Below are positions 36,453 through 46,408 of a DNA stretch of 64,000 nt, one piece after another (position 1 is the first letter of the stretch; each line of letters begins with the position of its first letter). This DNA is from Bifidobacterium oedipodis (lineage in GTDB: Bacteria > Actinomycetota > Actinomycetes > Actinomycetales > Bifidobacteriaceae). The notes below the pieces were generated by a model. That model was not told the origin of the DNA and did no database searches. It saw only the letters and a program-made list of their open reading frames with translations. A program made the position numbers and the translations under genes. The DNA lies in contig NZ_JAAIII010000008.1 of NCBI RefSeq assembly GCF_012932425.1, forward strand, positions 62,001 to 126,000, in the 5' to 3' direction.

Positions 36453-37835
36453 TCAGCGCAGCGTGCCGACGGTGAAGCTTACGGCTTGGGCATTATCAGG
36501 TAGGGAGGGCACCATCACCGTGTTGTTGTCGGAGGCGATGGTCGGCCGGGAATAGCCGTAGCAGGCACCCAAGTAAGTGATTTCGCCTTTGGACCAGTTG
36601 AAGGCATACATGCCGGTGTTCTCCGACTGCGAGCCGGAACCCCAGACGAACCATTCGCTATTCATGGAGGCGACCACGCTGGGCGACTTCACATGTACCC
36701 ATGCCAGCGGACGCTGAAAATCATCGGCCCAGAAACCGATATAGGTGCCCGATTCAACATTGCCGTTATAGAACGCCACGGCACGATATCCCTCGTGCGC
36801 CCAAACACCGGCAATGCCCCATGGACCGCTCCCCTGATTGCCACCCGCAGACTGTGCCTTCGACTGCACAGCATCAGAGGACGGCTTCATCTCAAACACT
36901 GTGTCACCGGCACCAGCAGCAGCACCCTGTTTGCCAACGCTACGCTTCAGTGTGGCATACGCAGGAAAGCCCGTGCTATCGTCGGTCGGCTGCGCATCGC
37001 TGGCATAAATCACACCATCAGCAACCGCCGCCGGATAATTGCCTTCGTCGATTACCGTATGGCTTCCACCAGCAAGAGGGAATGCCAGTACAGAAGGCGT
37101 CCAATGATCACCGTTCGCAATATTGGAGGCGAAGAATGCCGTGGACTGGTTGGCAGTCGGCACGATATCGCTGCCCAGAGCGGGAGTATCGTCGCGGCCG
37201 TTGATATCGATGGCCGTACCCAGCGTCACTGTTGTGTCAGTTTTTGCATCCCACGCCTGCACGCGCCAGTTGTCGTAGGCAAGTTGCGCGCTGTTCCCGC
37301 TCAATGTGGCGGAGCGCCATACTGCTCGATTGCCGTCTGCCGTGCCATCCTGCGGTTCGTAGAACGGACCAGAAGGCGTATCGAGCGCCTGCGCACCGCC
37401 GTCACGATCCAGAATGGCAGCATAATAGGCATTCAAGTTATTGGAATCAGGCGAAGTGGAGCCAAACACGTGCGTGTTGTCGATTGGGAACGAGCCGATA
37501 CGGCTAAAGTCGCCACCGAAGGTCCACGAGTCCGCCAACTGCGCAGGATCGGCACCCTCACTGACTTCCACCAGTTCAGCGTTGTATGAAACCCCAGACA
37601 GAGTGAACGGCAAATCTGGCAACGCAGAGGCGGAGTCCGAATCACCTGAATCAGGCTTCACCGTTGCGCCATGCTCAGCTGCGCCAGTCACATTGGATGA
37701 GTCATTCTGCTGACGCCGCACATGCAGCGTTACAGCAACGACCAAAACCACCGCCAATATCGCAGCGATGGCGACCAGCACTGCCCAACGCCAGCGGCGA
37801 GATTCCACATCTGACGGATGCTCAGACTCTTGCAT
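36453..37835 (-). CDS. Membrane-anchored extracellular protein, possible beta-propeller
   Basis: 460 aa from the ATG at 37835, with AGAAGGAGA upstream. A short cytoplasmic tail precedes one TM helix (AVLVAIAAILAVVLVVAVTL, about 17-38). The outside part has repeats of the kind (A/V)WD...TDTTVTLG, PTANQSTAFFASNIANG and VWAHEGYRAVAFYNG, with many Gly-Trp-Asp corners, as in WD40/TolB-like propellers. No catalytic motif is visible. It faces the surface-polysaccharide region. Confidence 0.6.
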   Translation of the reverse strand: MQESEHPSDVESRRWRWAVLVAIAAILAVVLVVAVTLHVRRQQNDSSNVTGAAEHGATVKPDSGDSDSASALPDLPFTLSGVSYNAELVEVSEGADPAQLADSWTFGGDFSRIGSFPIDNTHVFGSTSPDSNNLNAYYAAILDRDGGAQALDTPSGPFYEPQDGTADGNRAVWRSATLSGNSAQLAYDNWRVQAWDAKTDTTVTLGTAIDINGRDDTPALGSDIVPTANQSTAFFASNIANGDHWTPSVLAFPLAGGSHTVIDEGNYPAAVADGVIYASDAQPTDDSTGFPAYATLKRSVGKQGAAAGAGDTVFEMKPSSDAVQSKAQSAGGNQGSGPWGIAGVWAHEGYRAVAFYNGNVESGTYIGFWADDFQRPLAWVHVKSPSVVASMNSEWFVWGSGSQSENTGMYAFNWSKGEITYLGACYGYSRPTIASDNNTVMVPSLPDNAQAVSFTVGTLR

Positions 37836-37978
37836 GGCTATTCTCCTTCTGCCACGTATTTCGATCGCCGCCATGCCGCGTGCTATAGACCATGTCAGCA
37901 ACTTGTGTCAACACACTGCGCAGCCACTGTTGTGCCAGCAGGCTGCGCAGCAACTTTCAACTCCACGACCGACGTACG

Positions 37979-40354
37979 TCAGCGGGTAGCCACGATGGAT
38001 GGAGCGTCGTGATCGTAGGTCCACGTCATGTACTTATTGCGGAAATCAGCCAAATTGGTCCAGAACTTGGCGCTACCGCCATAGCCAGGCGCAGGGTCGA
38101 CGAACTGCACATTGCCGTCGGTGGTGCTGAAGCTGTCCACAACGATGGCATGGCTGAAGGTGCCGTTGGCGTGACCGTTGGGATGCGGGCCACCGCGACG
38201 CTCATATTCGACCACAATCGGCGAGTAACCGGTTTGATACGAGTTCAGGATCTCGTTACGCAGCAGGTCGTAGCTCGGGTAGAGCGTGTAGTGATACAGA
38301 TCCGTGCCCAAGAACTGGTTGATGCCACGCGTGAAGTCCGGGTTCCATACGCCGGCCGGTGTGATGTTCATGCGGTTGGCTAGATTCCAGACCGTGGTCT
38401 CTTCACCGGTAACGGGCGAACGGTTGATGCCTGCCGTGCGCAGCGACATATAGCCCGAGGTCGGGAAGCAGGTGTAACTGTTCGGCTGCGGGGTCCACTG
38501 CACGTTATGTGTGTAAGTGCCGCCAGGCATGCCGTTCCACCAGTAACTGCCGTGTTCAAAGTCCTGACGGGCATGACCACGGTCATTGTATTCTTCGGAG
38601 ACGGGGAAGCCACGCGGACCATATTCGTAGCCTTGCGACTTGTACCGATCGAAGAAGCCATTGAGCACGGCAAATGCGCCACGGTTGGGACGCCAGTAGA
38701 TCGAGCCGTTCTGGAAATGCTGCCATACGCCGCTGCGGGTGGTGCCGGTTTCCTCGCTCATGGGGAAGCCAACAGTCTCCAGCCCACCACGTCGTTCAAA
38801 ACTGGTCTTGATATCGCCATGCACCGAATGTGTGCCGGTTTGTGCGGATGAATACACCACGCCACCTTGGAATCGCTGCGAAAAACCATTGATTCCGCCA
38901 CGGCTCACAGCGGTTTTCGCACCGGTGGGCATGCCAAGATATCCGGCTGCGCCGCCTTGGCTCTGCCAATAGGCGAACATGCCACCATCAAGCACAAACG
39001 TCTTGGAATCATCCGTTTCGGACGTGGCCACAATCACACCGTTGGCATAGCTCTTCATAAATCCATATGAAGTTTGCACAGTGATGTTATCGGCCGGCGC
39101 ACCAAGTTCGCTGCCAAGCTCGGAAGCCGCCTGCTGAACGCTGGGAACCGTGGAGCCGCTTTCGTACCAATAAACGGTACCGCCGGCAAATTGCTGTCTT
39201 ACACCATCAGCTTGTTGCTGCGATGCTCCAGTAGGAGCTCCCAACCACGCGTTATGCAAACGATATTGCGCAATCGGAAGACTCATATTCATGGATGTAT
39301 CCAGAGACCAACGCTGCGCTGCAGAATTATTGGCCTGATACAGCTGAATGTTGGTGCTGTTCGCGAAGGAACCGCCATATATATCCAGTACCCAATCAAC
39401 GTTAATGGCCGAATGCAGCGTAAAGCCGCTGCTGGAACCAACAGCAATCCACTGTTGCGCCCTGGTGCCATTAGCGTCATACTGCTGAACATTCGCACCG
39501 TTGCGTGCAACTCCACCGGCCGCGTCAAGCACCTTGCCTGAATTGAGGTTGGTGAATGTCAGGTAGCCTTGCGCATCCTGCGTCACCATCCAACGCTGCG
39601 CCATAGTTCCGTTATTCCGATACAGCTGCACGTTCGCGCCATTGGAGGTCGACGCTCCCCTGACATCGGCGAGCATGCCACCCGAAGCCGCAGCCAGCCC
39701 ATACACGCCTTCGGGGATGGTACCCATATACTGCTGCGCCAACGCATCAGCCTTGGCAACGGCCTCCGGCTTCGTATCCGCAGGCAACAGCGACCAACGT
39801 TGAGCCGCTGAACCATTGGCGGTATATAGCTGCAGGTTGGCATTATCGCCCAAGTTGCCGCCAAACGCATCCAAGACCAGATTGGTATTAATCGCGGAAT
39901 GCAACGTAAAGTTGTCGGCTGTGCCGACTGCGATCCAGCGTTGCGCCGGCGAACCATTGGCTGCATACTGCTGCACATTCGCGCCGTTGCGGTTTGCACC
40001 ACCGTAGACATCAAGCACCTTGCCTGATTGTGCATTGGTGAAGGTGAGATAGCCTGCAGCATCTTTGGAGATCACCCAGCGCTGAGCTTGAGTGCCGTTG
40101 TTGTGATACAGCTGCACATTGGCACCATTGTTCGCGGATCCACCGCTGACATCCATCAAAGATTGATTGGCAGCTGCAGCGGCGACAACATATGTGCCTT
40201 CAGATAGCACATCAATGTTGTCCGCAGCCAAATCAGCTGCATTGCGCTGCGCCTCTACGGCGACAGCACTAGGCGACATTACCCCCATAATCATCATGGC
40301 ACATGCACAAACCACTGCAGCGGCCATGCGAATCGAAGCGTTGAGTTTCTTCAT
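37979..40354 (-). CDS. Secreted lectin, LGFP and C39-like peptidase protein
   Basis: 791 aa. Signal peptide in residues 1-32 (AAAVVCACAMMIMGVMSPSA, then VAVEA). Residues about 50-350 hold two ricin-B-type lectin modules with repeats of the NGANVQLY...AQRW type. Residues about 365-595 hold LGFP-type repeats (YLGMPTGAKT, VGFPMSEET, RGFPVSEEY), which bind cell envelopes. The C terminus is a C39-like peptidase with Cys in NSYTCFPTSGYMSL (about 627), His in FSHAIVVDSF (about 735) and VDPAPGYGG. It may cut surface peptides while bound to wall glycans. Confidence 0.85.
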   Translation of the reverse strand: MKKLNASIRMAAAVVCACAMMIMGVMSPSAVAVEAQRNAADLAADNIDVLSEGTYVVAAAAANQSLMDVSGGSANNGANVQLYHNNGTQAQRWVISKDAAGYLTFTNAQSGKVLDVYGGANRNGANVQQYAANGSPAQRWIAVGTADNFTLHSAINTNLVLDAFGGNLGDNANLQLYTANGSAAQRWSLLPADTKPEAVAKADALAQQYMGTIPEGVYGLAAASGGMLADVRGASTSNGANVQLYRNNGTMAQRWMVTQDAQGYLTFTNLNSGKVLDAAGGVARNGANVQQYDANGTRAQQWIAVGSSSGFTLHSAINVDWVLDIYGGSFANSTNIQLYQANNSAAQRWSLDTSMNMSLPIAQYRLHNAWLGAPTGASQQQADGVRQQFAGGTVYWYESGSTVPSVQQAASELGSELGAPADNITVQTSYGFMKSYANGVIVATSETDDSKTFVLDGGMFAYWQSQGGAAGYLGMPTGAKTAVSRGGINGFSQRFQGGVVYSSAQTGTHSVHGDIKTSFERRGGLETVGFPMSEETGTTRSGVWQHFQNGSIYWRPNRGAFAVLNGFFDRYKSQGYEYGPRGFPVSEEYNDRGHARQDFEHGSYWWNGMPGGTYTHNVQWTPQPNSYTCFPTSGYMSLRTAGINRSPVTGEETTVWNLANRMNITPAGVWNPDFTRGINQFLGTDLYHYTLYPSYDLLRNEILNSYQTGYSPIVVEYERRGGPHPNGHANGTFSHAIVVDSFSTTDGNVQFVDPAPGYGGSAKFWTNLADFRNKYMTWTYDHDAPSIVATR

Positions 40355-40546
40355 TCGAGCCCCGCTTGTTCTTCTCTATACAACAGCCACAATGTAGCGC
40401 TACGCAAAGACGCGTTCGCACACCCCTATCAGCCCCTATCGTTCTCTCCCCGTGAGCTCAAGCAAACACCTATTCCAAGCCTTTGTCTACCCCACTAGGA
40501 AAACCCGTTACAATGGCACAAGACCCAGCAACGTAAGGCGGTAATC

Positions 40547-42433
40547 ATGTCTTCAATAAACCGTGAGCACGATCCTCGCATCGCAATATTCGTATCGGCG
40601 CACAAGCCAGCTGCGTTCCCCCACGGAACCAGTCTGTTGCCGATCCAAGTTGGCGCAGAGAATGCAGCATCACGGTTTAGCGATACCTTGCATGATGATG
40701 AGGGGGACAATATTTCAGCCAAGAACCCCATGTATTGCGAATTAACCGCACAATACTGGGCGTGGAAGAATATGGATGCCGATTATTACGGCTTCTGCCA
40801 CTACCGTCGTTATTTTGATTTCACCAGTACCGCGCATACTGAGAACGATTACGGCGAGATTATGGATATGTTCATCGACAACCGCGCCATCGCCGAATAT
40901 GGTCTGGATGATTACTCCATTGCGCAGGCAGTGCAAGGCTGGGACGTCATCACGACTCCGCTGAACGATGTGCGTCGCATCGGCGGATTTGCCAATCTTA
41001 AAGAGCATTGGGACGCCGATCAGCATCTCCGCCTCAAGGATCTGCGTCACTTGTACGACCTGCTCTGCGCCCGTCATCCCGAATATCGCGAGGATGCTGA
41101 TGCTGTGCTCAATGGTCGACGCGCGGCATTCTGCAACATGTTCATTATGAAGAAAGATATTTTCTTCGAATACTGCGAATGGTTGTTCCCACTGCTGGAC
41201 GAGTTTACGGAGCACTGGGATCACGTCGCAGCCGACATGCAAACGCTGCGCACTCCCGGCCATCTATCGGAGCGTTTGCTCAATATTTTCATCGCGCATA
41301 AGCAGCGCACCGGCGCGAATTGGCGCGTCAAGCAACTGCAATGTGTGCATTTCACCAATCCGGAGCCTCCTGCACAGCTCGAACCGTTGGAAGGCGATCA
41401 GCAGAGCATTATTCCTGTAGTGTTCGCCGCAGACGATGCTTACGCGCCCATGGTGACCACCACCATCTATTCAATGTTGAAGAACGCTGACCCCAACCGC
41501 CGCTATGACGTAATCGTGCTAGAGCGCGATATCAGCAAGGAAAATAAGCAGCTCATCACCTCGTTCCTTGCGCAATTCAGCAATGCCACCATCCGTTTCC
41601 ATGACGTTAGCCGTGCCATTGCCGGGTTCAATCTGACCACGAATAACGCGCATATCAGCATCGAAACCTACTATCGATTCATTATTCAGGAAGCACTGCC
41701 GTTCTATTCCAAGATTCTGTATTTAGATTGCGATCTGGTGGTCAACGGTGATGTCGCCCAGCTTTTCGATACCGAAATCGGCGATGCCGCCATTGGTGCC
41801 GTGCGAGATCTCGACTTCCTCGGCAATCTCAATATGAAAGATGGAATCCGAGCAACATATGTAAGCAAGCAATTGCATATGACCAATCCATATGGCTACT
41901 TCCAAGCTGGCGTGCTGGTGATGAACCTCGACCGCATGCGAACGATTCACTCTGTGCATGAATGGTTGGAGATTGCCCAGCGCCCTGGGTTCATCTACAA
42001 CGACCAGGACATTCTCAATATGGAATGCGAAGGCATGGTGCATTACCTGCCATACGACTGGAATGTGATGCACAACTGCGCTGGCCGCGTCGATGGTGTG
42101 TTTGCCTATGCCCCCGCCGATACATTCAAGGCGTACACGGATTCCCGGCAGAATCCGAAAATCGTGCACTATGCCGGTTTTGACAAGCCATGGAAGAATC
42201 CATGGTGCGACTTTGGGCCGCTTTACTGGCAGTACGCTCAGCAGACGCCATTCTCCTTGCAGATCACCGCAATGCTAGCTGGCATTAAACGTCCGCAACC
42301 TCCCGAGCATCACGAGCGCGCTATCGCCGAAGACAGTCCTTTGCGCAAATATGCGGATATTGTGGCTCCTTCTGGTTCCAAGCAACGCGAAATTATGAAG
42401 GTTGTCGCCAGAAAGATCCAAGGAAAACGATGA
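40547..42433 (+). CDS. Glycosyltransferase, DUF4422 plus GT8 domains
   Basis: 628 aa. The N-terminal DUF4422 domain (residues about 10-280) shows ISAKNPMYCELTAQYWAWKN and YYGFCHYRRYFDF. A LgtC-like GT8 domain (about 290-580) shows IPVVFAADDAYAPMV, the DxD in LYLDCDLVVNGDV, and HYAGFDKPWKNPW. It would transfer a hexose (Glc/Gal type) from a nucleotide sugar in the cytoplasm. It is a close paralogue of the C-terminal two-thirds of the 1012-aa protein at 56452. No TM. Terminated by the hairpin at 42491. Confidence 0.87.
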   Translation: MSSINREHDPRIAIFVSAHKPAAFPHGTSLLPIQVGAENAASRFSDTLHDDEGDNISAKNPMYCELTAQYWAWKNMDADYYGFCHYRRYFDFTSTAHTENDYGEIMDMFIDNRAIAEYGLDDYSIAQAVQGWDVITTPLNDVRRIGGFANLKEHWDADQHLRLKDLRHLYDLLCARHPEYREDADAVLNGRRAAFCNMFIMKKDIFFEYCEWLFPLLDEFTEHWDHVAADMQTLRTPGHLSERLLNIFIAHKQRTGANWRVKQLQCVHFTNPEPPAQLEPLEGDQQSIIPVVFAADDAYAPMVTTTIYSMLKNADPNRRYDVIVLERDISKENKQLITSFLAQFSNATIRFHDVSRAIAGFNLTTNNAHISIETYYRFIIQEALPFYSKILYLDCDLVVNGDVAQLFDTEIGDAAIGAVRDLDFLGNLNMKDGIRATYVSKQLHMTNPYGYFQAGVLVMNLDRMRTIHSVHEWLEIAQRPGFIYNDQDILNMECEGMVHYLPYDWNVMHNCAGRVDGVFAYAPADTFKAYTDSRQNPKIVHYAGFDKPWKNPWCDFGPLYWQYAQQTPFSLQITAMLAGIKRPQPPEHHERAIAEDSPLRKYADIVAPSGSKQREIMKVVARKIQGKR

Positions 42434-42490
42434 GATAATCGCCGAAACGGTAGTCAATAAGCCGTTTTCCATGTCACTATTGACGTCATC

Positions 42491-42536
42491 ACAATGCCCG
42501 TTTGCTCTTTCATGCGAAAGTGCAAGCGGGCATTGT
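42491..42536 (+). terminator. Hairpin after the GT8 gene
   Basis: ACAATGCCCG ... CGGGCATTGT with an inner CTTTC/GAAAG pair makes a long stem. No clear T tract follows. Confidence 0.7.
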
Positions 42537-42608
42537 GCATTCGGGTTCATCCGTTACAATGACAGCTTGTCAGATATGAACTCTAGCAAAAAATGTGGTG
42601 ACGCCTAG

Positions 42609-44849
42609 ATGAACGACGACTATATTGCCTATCTCACCAAACAGGGACTTCAATTGAACGCCCCTCAACGGGACGAGACTTCCGCAGAAGCGTCGAGCAC
42701 CATCACGCAAAAGCAGAAGCAGGAACAAGATCAGCAGCAAGCACAGGATTCGCCGCAGCCACGTGATTGGAAAGCTCTAACAAAATCCTACGCGTTGTCG
42801 GCTTGGCACGGCATTCGTTGGGCTTGGGGCAAACGCCCACGACTGTCATTTGCGCTGTATTTCATGGTCTTTATGCTGGTAACAGCTCTCTCTGTACTGC
42901 TTCTGCAAGCTAGCGTGTATGAAAGCAGCGATCAGAATAGTGAAGGCGGCACTCTTCACTACATTATTGAACAAGTTGATCAGTTCGTCAGCCAGATATG
43001 GCTTAATCACCAATATCAGGCGATTCTGAATTTCTTAGTGCTTGGTCTGATATATCTCACGCTTATTCTCGTCCTCAACAGATTCTGGATATCAACAGCC
43101 ATATTCGGTTCGGCGATGGCTGCATTTGCCGTAGCCAACTACTTCAAGGTTCAGCTGCGCGGAGAGCCGCTTATTCCCTCCGATCTCAACTTCGTGGCCA
43201 GCGGCAACACCGGCGAAATCATGTCGTTTGTGCCAAAAAGCGGCGAGGGACTGGTGAATACGGCGATTAGCGCGCTTATCTGGTTTGTGGGCATTTGCAT
43301 TGCCTTGCAGATTCTTGACCGTCGCGGCGCACTGATTCCCGTGCGATGGCGTCCGAGTCGATTCCTGCAAGCACCAAATATTGTCGCCGCATGCGCTCGA
43401 GTGCTTACCGCAGGTCTTAGCGTGTTGCTGACGTTCACACTGGTATGGAATCTCGGTATTCCCGGATCGTGGGCCCGGCAATGGGCGGCCACCTTGTCGG
43501 ATGCTCCGCAGCCTTGGAATGGCATGGGAGATGCAATGAATAACGGCCCCGCCATGAATTTCCTGCGTTTGGTGCATACCAAGGTCATGGATAAGCCCGA
43601 GAGTTACAGCAAGCAAACCATGGAGGATCTTGCTGAACGTTACGCCAAAAAGGCGGATTCGATCAACCAGACGCGCGAGCATAATCTCACTGACAGCACT
43701 GTAATCATGATTTTGTCGGAGTCCTTCTCTGATCCGACCCGCGTGCCGGGCATTACCTTCAACGAAGACCCGATGCCGAATATTCGCAACGTCAAGAACA
43801 CCACCACTTCGGGTCTTATGTTGTCGCCGGGCTACGGTGGCGGCACTGCCAATATCGAATATCAGGCACTGACTGGCTTGGATATGGGCAATTACGATCC
43901 GTCTCTGCAGATTGCCTACCAGCAGCTGGTGCCTAAGCAGCAATGGACACCGACATTCAACCAACTGTGGAATCAGGAATACGGCGATCAAGCTTCCATC
44001 GCGCTTCACCCGTATTATCGCGCCATGTATTTCCGCAACACCAATTACAAGAAGTATGGGTTCTCCCAATTCTGGGCGGTTGACGGCGACTACAAGATGG
44101 AGAATCTCTCGCCTATTGATTCCGCATGGTACGCCTCCGATCAGTCGACATATCAGAATGTGCTTAATGCCATTGATACAGATTCGTCCGACCAGCAGTT
44201 CCTGCAAGTTGTCACTATGCAAAACCATTTGCCTTACGACGATTGGTATCAGAACAACGAATTCAAGGAGCTCGATACTTCCGAAGGACTTAGCGAAGAT
44301 GAACGCACGTCGGTGGACACCTATGCCAAGGGCGTGAATATCACCGATCAAGAGACGGCTGCATTTTTGGAACAGCTTGATCAGATCGATAAGCCCATCA
44401 CTGTTATTTTCTATGGTGATCATTTGCCGGGCATTTATTCGAGCGCGGCCCAGGACCAGTCAAACACCACCAATTTGCATGAAACGGATTACTTCATCTG
44501 GTCTAATGCAGCATCGGGTTCGCAGGGCACCAAGTTGTCTGATGAGACTGCTGGATATACCTCATCCAATTATTTCATGGCACAAGCTGCCGAACACATG
44601 AACGCAAAGGTCACGCCTTATCTGGCGTTCCTCACCGAGATGCATCAGGCCATTGCCGCTATCTCCACTCCTACCGCCAGCGCGGAAAGTGGTGACAATC
44701 CTACCTATATGGATAATGCTGGTAACGTGATCTTGCCTGAGGATCTTTCTCAAGGAGCTCAGGATATGCTCGCGGATTATCTGCTTATTCAGTATGACTT
44801 GTCCGCTGGCAAGCACTACCTTAAGGATACTGATTTTATGGGGATGTGA
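42609..44849 (+). CDS. LTA synthase-family sulfatase-fold phosphotransferase
   Basis: 746 aa. After a Gln-rich head (KQKQEQDQQQAQ, about 35-50) come five hydrophobic segments (about 78-98, 133-153, 157-175, 210-232, 255-278), then an extracellular sulfatase-type domain from TVIMILSESFSDP (about 363). GGGTANIEYQALTG holds the likely nucleophile Thr, and VIFYGDHLPGIY the metal-binding His. In LtaS enzymes this adds glycerol-phosphate units to lipoteichoic acid. It may work here or on another phosphopolymer. It sits within the surface-glycan region. Confidence 0.86.
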   Translation: MNDDYIAYLTKQGLQLNAPQRDETSAEASSTITQKQKQEQDQQQAQDSPQPRDWKALTKSYALSAWHGIRWAWGKRPRLSFALYFMVFMLVTALSVLLLQASVYESSDQNSEGGTLHYIIEQVDQFVSQIWLNHQYQAILNFLVLGLIYLTLILVLNRFWISTAIFGSAMAAFAVANYFKVQLRGEPLIPSDLNFVASGNTGEIMSFVPKSGEGLVNTAISALIWFVGICIALQILDRRGALIPVRWRPSRFLQAPNIVAACARVLTAGLSVLLTFTLVWNLGIPGSWARQWAATLSDAPQPWNGMGDAMNNGPAMNFLRLVHTKVMDKPESYSKQTMEDLAERYAKKADSINQTREHNLTDSTVIMILSESFSDPTRVPGITFNEDPMPNIRNVKNTTTSGLMLSPGYGGGTANIEYQALTGLDMGNYDPSLQIAYQQLVPKQQWTPTFNQLWNQEYGDQASIALHPYYRAMYFRNTNYKKYGFSQFWAVDGDYKMENLSPIDSAWYASDQSTYQNVLNAIDTDSSDQQFLQVVTMQNHLPYDDWYQNNEFKELDTSEGLSEDERTSVDTYAKGVNITDQETAAFLEQLDQIDKPITVIFYGDHLPGIYSSAAQDQSNTTNLHETDYFIWSNAASGSQGTKLSDETAGYTSSNYFMAQAAEHMNAKVTPYLAFLTEMHQAIAAISTPTASAESGDNPTYMDNAGNVILPEDLSQGAQDMLADYLLIQYDLSAGKHYLKDTDFMGM

Positions 44850-44892
44850 TCTCGAGAAATTGTGATCAGTAAACAGGTTGCTCTAGCTATGA

Positions 44893-44946
44893 AATAAGCC
44901 GGTGGATTGAAGAACTTGCATTGGTTCTTCAATCCACCGGCTTATT
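44893..44946. terminator. Terminator between LtaS-like gene and rmlCD
   Basis: AATAAGCCGGTGGATTGAAG and AACttgcattgGTT separate the arms; the two arms pair over 23 bp, one of the longest in the window. It serves both convergent genes. Confidence 0.9.
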
Positions 44947-44958
44947 GCTGCATGAACT

Positions 44959-46404
44959 TTATTTGTTGAGTTCGTTGTTGATGTAGGTGTTGAGGGTTTT
45001 CTCCCAGCCGGCGGGCTGGTAGCCAGCCGCCTCGATCTTGGCCAGATCCAATGCGCTGTGGGTGGGGCGCGGGCTAACGGGGGTTTTCGCGTTCGCGAAG
45101 TATTCGCCGGTCGAGATGGGCTTGACCTTATTACCGTTGCCATTCACCCGGTCGAACACCGCCTTCGCGATGTCCGCCCAGGACTTCACCGCCCCGGAGC
45201 CGGTGAGATTGTAGGTGCCGTAGGGTGCATGGGAGTCAAGCAAATGGAAGATCGCCTCGGTCATATCCGAAGTGAAGGTCAGGCGCCCGTACTGGTCGTC
45301 CACCACCGTCACCTGAGCGAGGTCACCGGCCTTGACCTTGTCGGACAGCATCATCATGGTCTTGACGAAGTTATGGCCCTCGCCGATCACCCACGAGGAG
45401 CGCAGGATGTAGTGCTTCGGAGCGTTGCCGACGGCGATGTCGCCCGCGGCCTTGGTCTGCCCGTACACGCCCAACGGGGCGAACGCCTCCGTCTCCGTAT
45501 GCTCCTCACGGGTGCCGTCGAACACGTAATCCGACGAGACATGCACGAGCGTCAGGTCATAATCCTTCGCCACACGCGCCAGGAGCGCCGGCCCCTGGGC
45601 GTTCGCCTTCCACGCGATGGGACGGCCCTCCGGGGTCTCGGCCTTGTCGACCGCCGTGTAGGCGCCCGCGTTGATGATCGCCCCGTACAGGCTCCAATCA
45701 TACTTCCCATAGGCGGCCGGGTCGGAGAAGTCGAACTCGTCGATGTCCGTGAACTCGAAACCCTCCAGGTCATGCTCCTCGACATACTTGCGGATCGCGT
45801 GGCCGAGCTGGCCGTTGCAGCCCGTCACCAACGTGCGGCGCGGGCCCATCGGCTTGACCTCCTTCAACATCGGGTGGTGCAGGTCCGCCTCCGAGATCGT
45901 CGCCTCCGACAAGGGGATCGGCCACTCGATATGCAGTTCCGGGTCGGCGAGGTTCACGAACGTATACGTCCTCTTCAGCTCGAGGCTCCAGTGGGCGTTG
46001 ACCAGGTACGTGTACGCGGTACCATCCTCCAAAGCCTGGAAGCTGTTGCCCACGCCGCGAGGCACGAAGATCGCCCTCGACGGATCCAGTATGCACGTGA
46101 ACACTTTCCCGTACGTGGGGCTGCCCGCGCGCAGGTCCACCCACGCGCCGAAAACGCTTCCGGCAGCGATCGAGATGAACTTGTCCCACGGCTCCGCATG
46201 GATCCCACGCGTCACGCCACGCTCCGCATTAAAACTGATGTTGTTCTGCACGATACGGAAATCCGGAATGCCCAACCCCGTCATCTTCGCACGCTGCCAA
46301 TTCTCCTTGAACCAGCCACGCGAATCACCATGCACCGCAAGATCCACAACCTTCAGACCGTCGATACCGGTCTCAGATACCTTCAATTCCTTCTCAAAAT
46401 CCAT
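44959..46404 (-). CDS. rmlCD: dTDP-4-dehydrorhamnose 3,5-epimerase / reductase fusion
   Basis: 481 aa from the ATG at 46404. N-terminal RmlC cupin (residues about 1-190): RGIHAEPWDKFISIAAGSVF and FVPRGVGNSFQAL. C-terminal RmlD reductase (about 195-481): GCNGQLGHAIR (NAD(P) binding), INAGAYTAVDKAE, SSDYVFDGT and the catalytic VYGQTKAAGD. Together they convert dTDP-4-keto-6-deoxyglucose to dTDP-L-rhamnose. The two domains are usually separate genes; the fusion is known in bifidobacteria and a few others. It follows the HEPN gene by 4 nt in the rml operon. Confidence 0.92.
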   Translation of the reverse strand: MDFEKELKVSETGIDGLKVVDLAVHGDSRGWFKENWQRAKMTGLGIPDFRIVQNNISFNAERGVTRGIHAEPWDKFISIAAGSVFGAWVDLRAGSPTYGKVFTCILDPSRAIFVPRGVGNSFQALEDGTAYTYLVNAHWSLELKRTYTFVNLADPELHIEWPIPLSEATISEADLHHPMLKEVKPMGPRRTLVTGCNGQLGHAIRKYVEEHDLEGFEFTDIDEFDFSDPAAYGKYDWSLYGAIINAGAYTAVDKAETPEGRPIAWKANAQGPALLARVAKDYDLTLVHVSSDYVFDGTREEHTETEAFAPLGVYGQTKAAGDIAVGNAPKHYILRSSWVIGEGHNFVKTMMMLSDKVKAGDLAQVTVVDDQYGRLTFTSDMTEAIFHLLDSHAPYGTYNLTGSGAVKSWADIAKAVFDRVNGNGNKVKPISTGEYFANAKTPVSPRPTHSALDLAKIEAAGYQPAGWEKTLNTYINNELNK

Positions 46405-46408
46405 AACC

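Noticed and set aside
43092..44423. A 443-codon minus-strand frame opposite the LtaS-like gene
   Set aside because: The plus-strand protein has TM segments and sulfatase motifs; the opposite frame has no domain or start signal.
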